64,000 bases of DNA from positions 47,748,691-47,812,690 of the forward strand of contig JAWZYU010000025.1 of the NCBI GenBank assembly GCA_038380435.1, written 5' to 3'. The notes beneath the pieces were generated by a model. That model searched no databases. It was not told where the DNA came from and saw only the letters and a list, made by a program, of their open reading frames with translations. Each line of letters begins with the position of its first letter. The first letter of the stretch is position 1. Positions 20,201 through 35,200 of the stretch are shown here, piece after piece. The position numbers and the translations under genes were made by a program. Source of the stretch: Ryuthela nishihirai. Lineage: Eukaryota > Arthropoda > Arachnida > Araneae > Heptathelidae.

Positions 20201-23200
20201 TTCTGTTCTGAGCTACAGCTGCTGCATTTGGCCACTGTAGGCCAATTCCAGCAAGATCCTGTTTCACATCGTCTGCCATAGCATCCTAGGTCTCCCCCCT
20301 TTTCCTGAAGCTTTTAGGCACACTGTTCATAATCTTGTTTGCCAATCTGCAGCTGTGCGTATGGGCAACATGGCCAATCCAACACATCTCTCTCTGCACA
20401 AAATGCTGCTCAAAAGAGGTTGATGACTCCTTCTTCTAACTTCATCATTACTCACAAAGTCAAACCACCTAATGCCCAAGATACTGCACGTATCTAGAAT
20501 CAATGGCATCAAGTTTCTTGTTATCCTGTTTACAAAGAATGTGACTTTTACAATATTCAGACATATAGTTGGGGATTCACTCATAAAAACGAATTCATTG
20601 ATCTAGTGTTACAAAGACTCCGTGTTTTGTTACCAATATAGAACCTCAGAAAGAAACAAACTATTACACAGACTAATTTTAGTGTTTAGGTGAACATGCC
20701 TCTTTTTTCCATAGTCTCCACAGATTCTTAAAAGTTCCAGCGGCAATCCTTATTCTATTTATCTCATGCCACACATTAACAGTATCTGCTATATAGCTCC
20801 CAAGATAATTAAACTGAGACACTTGCTCAAGAGTACAGCCATTCAAAGCAACTGAAGCACCATCTACCTGACCAATTTTCATCACTTTAGTGTTTCCTCT
20901 ATTTATCACCAAACCTACCCTATTACCAGTCTCATCAACAGCCCTAATGAACGAATTCATCTCATCAACATCATTAGCAAACAGGGCCAAATCATCTGCA
21001 TAATCTAAATCAGAAATTTTAAAATCTCTAGACCATTTAAGGCCAAAATCTTTCCCTTGCAAAGAATTTCACATAAAATCAATAACCAATCTAAAGAGAA
21101 AAGGGGACAAAATGCACCCTAGTCTAACTCTGCTAGCAATGCTAAACCAATTGCTACATTTCTCACACACGTCTCAATATTATTATAGAGAGCTTTCATT
21201 ACACTAACTAACTTGTCGGGCATTCCATATGATCTAACAATCAACAGAGTCAAAAGCCTTTTTGAAATCTACAAAGCTAGTAACCACATGTTTCTGAAAC
21301 ACTAAACATTTTTCAAGAATCTGCAATTGTGTATGATCCTAAGTGAAAATATTTGATCAATACATCCCCTACCACTTCTGAATCCACAATGTTCATCACA
21401 CAGTTGTCCATCAACCAAATTCTTAATTCTATTAAGTATAATCTTGCAAAGAACTTACCTGGAACAGAAAGTAGACTGATTTCCTTATAATTGACACAAG
21501 AACTACGGTCACCTTTTCAAAAAATAGGGACAATAATGGCTGTAGTAAAATTCTTAGGAACAACACCTTTATCATAAAAAATATTCAAAATTTCAGCAGA
21601 CATGTGACAACACAAGTGTTCCCAGCTCTATGCATTTCAGTGGCAATTTCATCCACCCTTGGGGATTTATGCAGTTTTAATTTAGAGATAGCCAATGCAA
21701 CTTCGGAATGTGATAAAGGGCCATCAAAAAGCCAGTAATGCATTTATCTTCATTACAAACAATGGGAATAGAAACAATAACATTATTTAGAACATCTCTG
21801 AAATGCTCAGCCCACCTAGTCATCACAGAATCCTCACCTTCATCCACCTAGTCATATTTATCCCTCAATCCTTGTGTATCTATCAGTTTCTCTCCACATA
21901 AAACATTAAAAATCTGGTACAATCCTGTGCTGTTGTGCTGTCTAATTGCTTACTTTGCTTTGTCAATCAAGCCAAAGATTCTTATCAACTGTTAACTGAT
22001 CCTTTACATTTTATTAAGCTCATTGTAATGCCTTCTGTTAGGACAAGTAGGGTGTTGATTCATATTAATTCTGCACTTCTTTCTTTCAGAAATAAGCTCC
22101 ATACCCTTATCACTCAAATAATTTTGTTTCCTCTGTTCCCTTTTACCCAAACAAGTACTGCTGATTTCAAGAAAAGCCAGCTTAAATTGATCCCATTCTT
22201 TCTCAACTTCCGCAATAAGCAAACCGTGATTGTTATAATGATTAAGAAGCCTATCATGGTATGCTTTGGCTACAACTGCATTTTTCAGATCTGCAGTTTT
22301 AATGGTAATTTTCTTAACCTTAGCACAACACTTCTTAAACTTCAGCTGTAACACAATTTTGATTAGGTAATGGTCAGACCCAATTTCAGCTCCCCTGTAT
22401 AATCCTAACTGAACTAGCCCATTTGCTGTTAATTAAAATATAATCTATCATATTCCTGTTCAACCCATCAGGTGAAACCCATGTGTATTTATAAATGTTC
22501 CAGTGTTTGTAGCATGTGTTAGTTATTCACAAAGCATTAAGTTTACTTACCTGTAGGAGACGTTCTCCATTGCCATTGGAACTACCAATGCCAAAGGGAC
22601 CTAAAACTCCTTCCCAAAGTCAGAGTCAGTACCAACTTTAGCAATGAAGTCACCTAACACAAAAGAAATAGCACCTTTCTTAACAGAATTCAAAATATCC
22701 CGAAGCTGTCTGTAAAACATAACCTTTTCATTCTCATCAGAGTCCTCTGTGATGGTGTAACAACAGATGACATTCAAGTCTTTAATTTTTGTTTTAAATT
22801 TTGCTATAAGAAATCTTTCATTAATGCAGTCAATCCTAGAAGAGCATCACTGGCGTGTTTGATGAGAAACAAACCTACACCTTTGAGATGCTTTCCATCC
22901 TCCCTCCCATCCTTTCCCTGAAAAGAGAAATTTAAAGTTATTTTTAAGTATCTCACCTGTACCTGTCTATCTGGTCTCTTGCAAACCTAGAATATCTAAG
23001 TTATAATGCTGGAATTCCTTCATGAGCACATCAAGAGAATAAGCTCTATGCAATGTTCTCACAATCCAAGTAGCTGCAGAGAGAAAATTATTAGTAGGAT
23101 TTTTAAATAAACTACATTTAATGAGAAAGGTATGGTCAATAATATCAAACAGCCCCTTGAGCACAGGCCTGGGGCAAAGACATGTTCTTCCCCCACCACT

Positions 23201-26200
23201 ATAGGCTGAAGCACCCATGCTGGTAGGAACTTCAGCACCACCTTTTCAAGAGCTATAAGACTTGCCTGAGACACATTACAACAGTTTAGGAATGGCGATG
23301 CCCAACTAGCTAAGTGAGGGTTCAGATACTAGTGATGGCTTCTGATTGTAAATATCACCCAGCTGATATAAGGTATTCCGTGCCTCTGTTCACTTAAAGC
23401 TGGCAACCCACAAGCAAACAGAAAACACAGCAGCAGATTATCCCTCAACAGAGGCCCACCAGTACGGCAAGTCCAGGATCCATAATCAAGCTCAAAGCAT
23501 AAACCAGTCCAGTCTAGTAGGTATAAATGGTCAGCACCAGGACCCTGTGAAGTTGACCATTCCTCAGTAGGGCAGAAAAAAGTTTAAAAAAAAAATGGCC
23601 ACAGATGACCAGATCAGTAGGCCACACTTACCTGGCAGCCCTCCCCTTCCATTCCATTCCAAAAGAGAAATCTCTTTTGAAATGTACTAATGGCCTACAC
23701 CATGAGAAGGCAGTGTCTGACATTAGGCACTAGACATGATTGGTTCTGTGCATCATCATTGAGGATTGGTAAACAGCTCTCTTTCCAGTTTATGCCTAGC
23801 TATCACATTTACAGCTTTTGGAAGATTTGGAAAGTGCAAATCATAATATTTCATCAATATCCATCCAACATAAAAAGAATTTTTAATTTATCTGTATTTA
23901 ATAGATTCTGAAAAAAAAATTCATCGCTGCCACGGCGGGAATCGCACCCGCATCTCTCCAGATTCATGCCAGAGCGCGCTAAACATTGCACCACGCGTCG
24001 GACAACGAATATTTTCAGAATATGACCTTTTAAGTTTTTCTTCTTGAGACGTGACTGAGACAGTGCCATCTATACTCAAGGAGATGCAATGTTTACAGTC
24101 GTTGCATTTGATTATCAGATGTTAATGAGAAGGTCGCTAAAGCTACAGCGTTAAATATATAATTGAAATCCAAAGTGAATGCACAGTATTCCCTGTTAAG
24201 AAACAATAATTAATAGATTCTGAAAAAATAATAGATTCAGAATCTATTAATTATTGTTTCTTAACAGGGAATACTGTGCATTCACTTTGGATTTCAATTT
24301 ATCTGTATATCTTAAACAAAAAAGTTCAATGTCTACAGACAGAAAAAGTGAAATTATTCTCTTTTTTTTAAACGAGATAAAAAAAAAACTTGGCTAATTT
24401 TAGAAGTCTTTAATTTTTTTTGTCAAAGCACTTAAGCAAATATCACAGAAAGATTAATCCAAAAAATATTTCTGATTAACCACTTTCTAGACTGTCTTGT
24501 AACATTGATGGGGGAGTAATTATCAAGATAAAAAACAATTTTAAGCCATCATCCTCAAACAGCCCTGGCTACGGAGGTCCAACCAGACCATGCAATTTAG
24601 TTCTACAAGAATATCTGTCCTGAGCTACTACATCTGCAGCATCTGGCCATTGCACACTAATTCTAACAAGGTCTTGTTTGACATTGTCTGCCCACCGCAT
24701 CCTAGATCTTCCTCTTTTTCTGAGACCTTTAGGCACACTGTTCATAACCCTATTCGCTAATCTATAATTATCCATATGGGCAACATGGCCTAACCAACAG
24801 TTTCTCTTGTGAAAAGAAGAGGTAGTAGACTCCTTTGCCTAACTTCTTCATCATCGTCATCATCATCCTCAAGCAGCCATGGGCTATGGAGGTCCAACCA
24901 GACCATGCAATTTAGTTCTCCAAGTAAGTCTATCCTGAGCTACATCTACTGCATCTGGCCACTGCACACCAATTCTAACAAGGTCCTGTTTGACATTGTC
25001 TGCCCACCGCATCCTAGGTCTCCCCTTCTTTCTGAGGCATTTAGGCACACTGTTCATAATCCTATTCACCAATCTATAATTATTCATACGGGCAACATGG
25101 CCAAACCAACGGAGTCTCTCTCTGCACAATATGCTGCTTAAAGGAGGTTGCAAACTCCTTTGCCTAACCTCATCATTAGTTACAAAGTTAAACCACCTAA
25201 TACCCAAGATACTGCGTAAGCATCTGGAATCAAAAGCATCTAGTTTCCTGTTATCTTGTTTACAAAGTGTCGACATTTCACTACCATAACTAATCCTAGA
25301 AAGAACCAAACTATTATACAGTCTAATTTTAATCTTTAGGTGTATACGCCTATTTCTCCACACTCTCCATAGATTCTTAAAAGTCCCGGCAGCAATCCCT
25401 ATTCGTCTGTTAATCTCATGCCGCACATCACCATTATCTGTTACATAGCTCCCAAGATAATTAAACTGTGACACCTGCTCAAGACTGCAACCATTCAGAT
25501 TAACAGAATCACAGCCTGCCTGACCAATTATCATCACTTTAGTTTTTCTCTCTGTTTATAACCAAACCTACTCTACTACCAGTTTCATTAACAGCTCGAA
25601 CGAAAGAGTTCATCTCATCAACATCATTTGCCAAAAGGGCTAAATAATCAGCATAATTATAAATCAGAAATTTTCGTATCTCCAGTCCATCTAAGGCCAA
25701 AATCTTTCCCTTGAAGTGAATTTCACATAACATAATCAATAACCACGCTAAAGAGAAAAGTAGACAAAATGCACCCTTGTCGAACACCAGAAGTAATGCT
25801 AAACCAATTGCTACAAGCCTTACCAACTCTCACACACGACTCAGTGTTATTATAGAGAGCTTTCATTATGTTAACTAACTTGTCAGGTATACCATATGAT
25901 CTCACAATCAACCACAAATTATGGCGATCAACAGAGTTAAAAGCCTTTTTGGAATCAACAAAGCTAACACCAAAGGTTTCTGAAAATCTAAACATTTCTC
26001 AAGAATCTGCCTAAGTGAAAATACCTGATCTATACATCCCCTACGACTTCTGAATCCACATTGCTCATCACTCAATTGCCTATCAACCAGATTCTTAATT
26101 CTATTAAGCACAATCATGCAAAGAACTTTCCCTGGAACAGAGAGTAGGCTGATACCCCTATAGTTATCACAAGAACTGTGATCACCTTTTTTGAAAATAG

Positions 26201-29200
26201 GGATAACAATAGCTCTGGTAAAATCCTTAGGAACCATGCCTTTATCATAAAAGATATTCAGAATTTCAGTCATCCAAGTGGTAACCGAAACAATCCCAGC
26301 TCTAAGCATTTCTGTAGTAATTTCATCTACTCCTGGAGATTTATGAAGTTTAAGTTTAGAAACAGCCAAAATAACTCCAGATTGTGTTATAGGGCCAACA
26401 TTAAAGCCACCAATGCATCTATCATCATTGCAAACAATGGGAATAGAACTAACCACACTGTTTAGAATATCACTGAAATGCACAGCCCACCTAGCCATGA
26501 CAGAATCCTCACCTTCTATAACCTTGCCATGTTTATCCTTCAATCCCTGTATACCTGTCTGTTTTCTACCACACAAAACATTAACCATCTGGTACAGCTC
26601 CCTGCTGTTGTGTTTGTCTAACTGCTTCCTCGGCTATGTCAGCCAAGTCATCAAGCCAAAGATTCTTATCAGCAGTTCTCTGTAATGCTATTAGGACTAG
26701 TAGCGTATTGATTAAGGACATTCCTGCAGTTCTTTCTTTCCGAAATAAGCTGAAGTGCCTTATCACTCAGATAATTCTACCTCCTCTGCTCCTTTCTTCC
26801 TAAAAGAGTACTGTTAGTGTCCAAAAAAGCCTGTTTAAAATGATCCCATTCTTCCTCAACTTCAGTAGTAAGCAAACCATGACTGTCATAATGACTAAGT
26901 AACCTCTCATGGTAAGCTTCGGCTATAACTGGGTCTTTCAGAGCTTCAGTATTGAAAGTAAATTTTTTAACCCTAGCACACTTTTTAAGTTTAAGTTTCA
27001 AGACACTTTTAACAAGGTAATGGTCAGATCCAATTTCAGCTCCCCTATATGACCTGGTATTCCTAATAAAACTAGCCCATTTGCTGTTAATTAATATATA
27101 ATCAATCAGATTCTTATGCAGCCCATCGGGTGAAACCCATGTGTACTTATGTATGTCGCGGTGTTTGTAATAAGTGTTAGTTATTCTGAATCCATTGAGT
27201 TTACTTACCTGTAGGAGACGTTGCCCATTGCCATTGCAGCTACCAATACCAAAAGGCCTATTACTCCTCCCCAAAGGTCAGAGTCCGTACCAACTTTGGT
27301 ATTGAAGTCACCTAGAACAAGGGTAATATCTCCTTTCTGGACAGAATTCAAAATATCCTGAAGTTGTCCATAAAACCAATCCTTCTCATCCTCATCGGCA
27401 TCCTCAGTGGGGGCATAACAGCAGATAACATTCAAGTCTTTAACGCTTGTCTGAAATTTTGCTGTAAGAAACTTTTCATTAATGCACTCATATCCTAGAA
27501 GAGCATCACTAGCATGTCTGCTGAGAAGCAGACCCATGCCTTGGTGATGTTTATTGTCGACCCTCCCTGAAAAGAGAAATTTAAGATTATTTTTAAGAAT
27601 CTGACCTTTATCTGTCCGTCTGGTCTCTTGCAAGCCGAGAATATCTAAATTATAATGGTGTGGGAACATCAAGAGAAAAAGCTCTGTGCAAAGTACTCAC
27701 ATTCCAACTACCTATGGAGAGAAAATGGTTAGTGGGATGTTTAAAGAAACTATGTTTATTGAGAGAGGGAATGTCGACAATATCAAACAGCCCCCTAATC
27801 GCAGACATGGGGCAAAGACCTGTTTCCCTCACCACTAAAGGCTGAAGCCATCTACACTGCAAGACTTCCTCCAATGTAGAATTTGACGATGCCAATAGAA
27901 GCAAAGAGTTCAGGTGCCTGCGATGACCTCTGCTCAGGATTATCCAACAGCTGATAAACATATCCTGTGAATCTATTCACTTGGGGCTGTCAACCCACAA
28001 ACAAACAGAAAACACAGCAGAAGGTTTTCCCTCCACAGAAGCCCACCAGTGCAGCAAAATCGGGATCCATAATCAAGCTCAGAGCCACATATATATGTCC
28101 AGTCTAGTTGGTATAAATGGTCAGCACCAAGACCCTGTGTGATTGACCCACTCCTCAGCAGGGTAGAAAAAAAAAAATAAAAGTAGCCATAGTTGTCCAT
28201 ATCAGTAGGCCACACTAATTTGGCAGCCCTCCCCTTCCATTCACTTCCACAAGATAGTATCTCTTTTGAAAGATACTAACGGTCTGCACCACGAGAAGGC
28301 GGGGTTGGACATTAGGTGCTAGGCCTGGCCGGTTCTATGCATCATCGCAGGGGATTGGTGCATAGCTCTCCTTCCAGTGACTACCTATAGCTACCATTTA
28401 CAGACTTCTTCATTACTTACAAAGTTGAACCACCTAATGCCCAAGATACTGCATAAACATCTAGAATCAAAAGCATCAAGTTTCTAATCCTGCTTACAAA
28501 GGGCCCATGTTTCACTACCATAACTAACCCTAGAAAGAACCATACTATTATATAATCTAATTTTAGTCTTTAGGTGTATACACCTATTTCTCCACATTCT
28601 CCATAGATTCTTAACCCTTCCTGTGTCCATGTCATCTGTATACATTTGGAGAATCTGAATTGAGAGGTCAAGGACGTATGTATCCGTTTTTAGTACAAAG
28701 GAAAAAAACATCGATTTTTCAAAAGTAAAAATTGTCATTGTAATCTTTTTTTTATATATAAATATTATAAAAACATATAATTCAGGCTTCAAAACTAATA
28801 TTTATTTTTTAATTTGATGCATATTTTATTAAACTACAATATAAATAATTTGATAAAGCCATCTGATTGCCATTTCTTAGAAGCACTAAATGGTATTGCC
28901 AATTTGCTTGTTAATGTCCCTATTTGCTAAAACAACCTTCTGATTAAAGCTCACAAGTTTGATTTGAACTATTAGCAACAAATTTTTCCTTAAATTTTCG
29001 AAAATCTCCTAAAAATTAAAAAAAAACTGCTATTTTTCAAAATGATAGATTTTGGAAGTATTTACAAAATACATACCGCCATTTTTTTTTTTTTTTCAGT
29101 TTCCTACTCTTTTCTGTCATAAACCTATTTCAGTATTCCCAAGTTATTTTTATCATTTTTCCCAGCATTATATGCATCTCTCCTGCTCTTAAAGTCGAAA

Positions 29201-32200
29201 CTGGAAGTAAACACATCCTTCTTAGAAATTCTGATTGCAACTGCATTTAGTTAGTTAGGCTTCATTGAGGCAAACAAGACACAGATGGCTGATACATGCT
29301 ACCTCAGTTCCATGTGCTATAAGTGTTGTTTATAGTTTTGGTCCAGCATATTGGATATCCTTTGTAAAGTTAGTATTTTTTTTATATTTAAACTTTAGTT
29401 TTCATTTCAGTAGATTTATTTTCGGAAATTAGCGATCTCTTGGCTAATCGATAAGTATTGATTTTTTCATAATTATGCTACATCGTATGGCCGGCCTACA
29501 ACTTGTTGCTGTGGATATTTTAACATCGCATTATGCTATACATTAATTTTTATTATTTGTTACTTTTCCAGTAAAACTTTGATCTAGTATCATTTTCTGA
29601 AAATAAATGAGGTCTTAGATATAGAAACAAATTAATTTCTGTATATTTACTTCCATTAGTTAGCGATCTTCAATCGGCTGATTTATCGATCTTTCCAAGT
29701 TATGCTAGATCGGAGGCCGGCTTAAAACTTGTTGCGGATATTTTGTTTAACATCCCATTAAGTTATATGTAATTTTTCTTTTATTTGTTTTTTTAGTAAA
29801 AAAACTTTGAGCTATTTTTTTTAGTAAAAAAAACTTTGAGCTGAATCGTTTTCTGAAAATGAATGTCTTGGATATGGAAGCAAAATAGACTTCCTTTCTA
29901 TGGAAATCAGCAGTCATGTGGGAGGGGAATTTTGAGAAGGCATCCCCTCTGCTAAACTCACTGTGAAAGTTTCACCCCTGCCCCCTCTAGAAAAATATAA
30001 TTTTTTTTAAATTATGAGTTTTTATGTTTATATTGAATGATATATATTGAATTATATTGATCATATAACGCTTTTTTTTTTTTGCTCTGGTGCGCAAACC
30101 TTTCTGCACCTAGGCAAGATCATCAAACTTCAACACTCAAAGAAAAAATTCATAATATTAAGTAAAAAAAAAGCCAAGAAAGTCTTTTCCTATTTCATAA
30201 CCAGTTCATAAAATCTCATGAATCTGAGAAGTCCAAGTCACGTTGTATAACACTGGCAGTGTTTAAAATATATGATACTGAAAAGAATCATTAAAAGAAA
30301 TAAAATCATATTTCAGGTTGAATATCATATTATTCAGAAGGAAATTTCCTTTCGATAAATATATTATTTAACTATTTTTATTCAGCAGGTTTTCCAAAAT
30401 GAAGCCATAATTGTATAGTGTGATCTTTTTTTTTCACCATATCACATTGAAAAAGACTTATTAAAATCAATATGCTTGTAAATTTGTTTATACTATTTAT
30501 TTTCATAAAATTCATAATTAAATTCTGTTTAATTTGGTCTACAGCATACCTATTTCTGTTGATTGGCTATTTTTTAAAAAAATTCTATAATTGACTTGTT
30601 TATCTGACTCGGCACAATTGGCTAAAAAGCCTGGAATTTTCTCAAAGTATGGTACTGAGAAAAAAAATTACAAAAAGAGAGAAATATTAACTTAAAACAA
30701 AAAGTTTTTTTTGTTATTCAGAAATATATAGTCATTCTATTCATGTGCATTGTAATAATTTCTGTCTATTAGATTTTTTTAAATAAATTTTTATTTGTGT
30801 TGCCAGATGCATTTTTTTACTACATGACTAAAAAAAAGTCCATTAAAATAAAACATATCGTCTTTTTTGTTAAATACTTTATTTTCAGAAAATCAGCTTA
30901 AATGGTATTCAGAAAATCAGCCAGAATTAAATGCTGATTAATTTGGCATAATATAACATGCCATAATTCCTTTCATCAGTTACTTAGCAAAAAAGTTCTA
31001 AAGTTAATTTTTTTGGCTGAGCATAGGGAGAAAATAGCTTGTCCTCTGGATGGAAACCTGTTTTTCAGGCTGGACATTGGAAGGGTTAAAAGTCCATGCA
31101 GCAACCCCTATTCATCTGTTAATCTTGTGCCACACATCACCAGTATCAGTAACATAGCTCCCAATAAAACTCTGACACCTGCTCAAGACTGCAACCATTC
31201 AGATTAACTGAATCACAGCCTGCCTGACCAACTCTCATCACTTTAGTTTTCTCTCTGTTTATAACCAAACCTACTCTACTACCAGTATCATCAACAGTTA
31301 GAATAAAGAGTTCATCTCATCAACAATGTTTACCAAAAGGGCTAAATCATCAGCAGCCTAAATCAGAAATTTTCAGGTCTCTAGACCATTTAAGCCCAAA
31401 ATCTTGCCCTTGCAGTGAATTTCGCATAACATAATCAATAACCAAACAAAAGACAAAAGGAGAAAAAATGCACCCTTGTCAAACACCAGAAGTAATGCTA
31501 AACCAATTGCTACAAGTCTTACCAACTTTCACACATGACTCAGTGTTATTACAGAGAGCTTTCATTACTTTAACTAACTTGTCTGGTATGCCATACGATC
31601 TCACAATCACAAATTATGATGATCAACAGAGTCAAAAGCCTTTTTGAAATCAACAAAGCTGATAACCAAAGGTTTCTCAAGAATCTACCTGAAGAAAATA
31701 TCTGATACTTTGAAAACAAAAGTAGGTTAAGTGGTTAATAATTAAAATGCAAAAGTTTAAACTTTTTGTCTTGTGACTAAATTTTGTATAAAAACAAAAA
31801 TTCTTATAGTGTTTTTAAATCCTCAATACAAGAGATGTACTAACCTTCTAATTTCTTCTTTCTGTTGTTCTGCATAACTTGTTTCCATGGCTTCATCATC
31901 ATCATCTTCATCCAAGTACCTAAATATAAATACCCATTTTAATCTTAAAGCTTTATTGATAACATTCTGTATTTCATTATTTTACTTCTAAAGAATTTTT
32001 GAAAAACTATTTTTAATAAACCTGCAAAAAAAAAAAAATTATTACAACACATTTATATTTGTTGTCATGGTCGAAGATTTCCGACGTGAGCCCTCTCTCA
32101 GCTGATAGACCACCAATTCTTGGAGATAGAGAGAGGGATGCGAGTCTCCATCCTAACTGCAACAGCATGCACATGCAGCTCCATTTACAAGTCGAGGAGC

Positions 32201-35200
32201 TGAAGTTTTATGAAGGTTTCATGGTGTGGACGGGTGTCAGCTCCTCATGTTCCTGGATGCTGCACACCTAACGAAGGTCATTAATGCCAGTGTACCTAAC
32301 ATCAATGTGATCCCCTTGGTGAGATCTGAACCTGCCATGTGATGTTTTGCCCGATGATATGGAAAGAGCAGGAAGAGTCCCTCTGTGAATGTCTTGAGGA
32401 GGGGATGCTTGTGATGAGGCTCAGGGGAGAGAGCCAGCTGAACTAGAACTGTGTCCTAGCTGGGGCCATGAGGTTAAGTCAGCTAATATTGTTTGGGGCA
32501 GTTTGTAACTGATGAGCTAAGGGAGTATTGTATCCCTGAGAGTGAATTATGTTAGTGAAGCAAATGTACATAGATGTATATAGAATTAAAGGTGTAAATA
32601 AGAATGCTACATATCTGAGTTATTCAGAAAAGTTGTGTGTATGTCTCATCCATGCAAATGACCACTTGTGCCGATGAATGCTTTGACACTTGAATTTGAG
32701 AAAACCATTAACATTTGTTAAAATACATGGTAAAAGCCATAACACAAAGCATGGAATTTGAAATGGAACACTGAATTGGTAAGACCGATGAATGCTTTGA
32801 CACTTGTATTTGAGAAAACCATTAACATTTGTTAAAATACATGGTAAAAGCCATAACACAAAAGCATGGAATTTGAAATGGAACACTGAATTCCACACCC
32901 AATAAATACTAATTTGCATATGCAATGTATCTGCAATACATACAGTTCAACCAGATGCCCCTTCAGCTTTCCATGCTAATCCCTGTTCCCCCTAAGTGAG
33001 AAAGTGAACACTGATAGGCTTGGAAAGGTCATCTGTTTAATGAGATATTAATCCTGGTTCCATGTGCAGAAGAACCAAACCCTGTGAAAGTTAAAGAACC
33101 AAAGAGCATTCTCACCTGACAAAAGCAGATCCAAAAATGTGCCAAATTCTTTGACATTCCCCAGACATGTCCCCAACTGCCTGACAAAGCAGCCAGTTGT
33201 GAGCTGCAAAATGTGTGACAATTGGCTAAGTTCTAAAGTTTTATGTTTTAAGAATTTTAACTGTTTTTAAAATTGCATTTAGCAAAATTATCATATGTCT
33301 GTTAATCAGCAGCAAATTTCTAATTTTAGTCCTTCTCACCAATGATGATAATAATAATTAATTTGATTTAAAGAACTAGCTCCCAACTTCTGAATTATTA
33401 CCATTTACACTTTAAGCTACAGGCAGTAATTTGACTAGCAGCCACAAAAGGACAACATGCATGTAACATCATGACTCATTCCAAAGGATCAGCATGGCAC
33501 ATAACTTTCACATACATCATAGCTCTAAGTACATCTGCTCAGCAAATACTATACTTGCCATTTTAGCAAATGGACAGTTCATCACAGCATACATCACAAC
33601 ACCGATTTAATAACAATCAAGACTGATACCTTTAGTTAAATTACTCAATGGATAATGCTATCCAACATGTAGATACAAATTGTGAACTCTGCACAAATTA
33701 AGATATTTAAAACTTTCCTAAATTAAGAGCTTTAATCTGTACAGTGTCAAGAGCTGATAATGGTTTTCAAAAATCGCTATAAATGACCTTGCAATATGTT
33801 TTCTGTGCTTACCTACATTTTTTTCCTCTCAATTTTTATACCTTTTGTTCAGAATTAAATGATTTTTCCCTTAGTATTTAATGTGAACTATTTGATTTAT
33901 GAGCTGTTTCATAATATAGCTTAGAAGTTGAGTTGCATTTTTAGAGAAAAAAAAAAAATGGCACTAAGGGTTAAATATCTCAAGTTGTAAAAAGTTCACA
34001 GTATAATAAAGTTAAAGCTTCTAATTTGTAAACTTTAAGTGGAGCTGTTGTTGCATTTCAACAGTGATACTTGCAGACTAAATATTATTAGTGGTGAACA
34101 AAATATTGTCATTAAAATGGATGGGCAAACCATCAACCAAAAGAAATGTTCAGGAATTAATAATTTAACAAATGTATTCCAAAAATGGTGAAACACGATA
34201 TACAACAATAAAGCTGGACTCATAAATACAGATGATAGGCAGATATACATGAAACTTGGAACCCTCTAGAGATGAATAAGCCTTCTAATCTTGTTCATTT
34301 CATGCCTAAGTGATATTTGGGAGTCATAAAATGCAACGGTGAACTGACTGACAAGGAATACAAAAAGTCTACAAACAATAGCAAAATTAATTTCAGAAAA
34401 TATTCATATCTCCATGTTACAATGGTGTAATGTTTCTCTATTACAAAATTCTATACCCATAATTGGCAAATATATATGTGTATATTTTTAGATACATTTC
34501 ATTTAAAATCTTACAATTAAAATCTGGGTAAACTATTAATATGCAATCAACTTTGAATAAAGTTGGAAGAGGAAACAAATTTAATAAAATTCGAGTTATC
34601 AAAAATTTTTTACATTTCAGTTAAAATGTTAAAATCCCTGTAATTTAATAACAAAAAAATATTACTAGTTACAAAATTATAACTGTGAATAATGAATTAA
34701 AACTGGAATATCATAAATTTTTACCTACCAGAAGCAAGACAATGAAATACAGTGTAAATATTATCATTATAACAACACTGGTTTAAAAGGTTTTTATAAC
34801 ATGAACAATTGTAGCTGCCTTTAACTATTTTCAGGTGCTGATTTCAGATCTGACCTTAAAAAATGGTCACGTTTTTATGTTATTGCTCAATTTGACACCT
34901 ATTAAGATCTTCCTATACCAACACCTTCAGGCAACTGGGAGGATACTAGATATTTTACTTTTTGTGGCTGGCAACACTGATTGCTAAGTGGGAGGAAACA
35001 TGTAACAGTAACTTAACCTCAGACCATCAATCTTGTTGTTTTCATTGTAGGAAGAGCACATGTTGTACATTGAAGAGTGAATTTTGGCATTTAAATAGCA
35101 CAAAGGCAGTGTCGCAGATGTGTTAATGTGCCACATAAGTTTTGTTATGTGTGTGGAAATTATATTTTAAAATTCCAGGGTCATTCTTTGACAAAGACTG

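Noticed and set aside
21935..22351. 138-codon plus-strand open frame
   Set aside because: Lies antisense to the LINE b linker region, whose minus-strand translation matches sister LINE copies.
28615..31085. Transposase gene inside the 2.47-kb TTAA element
   Set aside because: No frame longer than chance and no DDE/DDD-type motif; stops are dense on both strands.
33930..33990. Another TTAA-element end (CACTAAGGGTTAA)
   Set aside because: Only the last few bases fit; the subterminal sequence does not match the other family ends and no partner was found.
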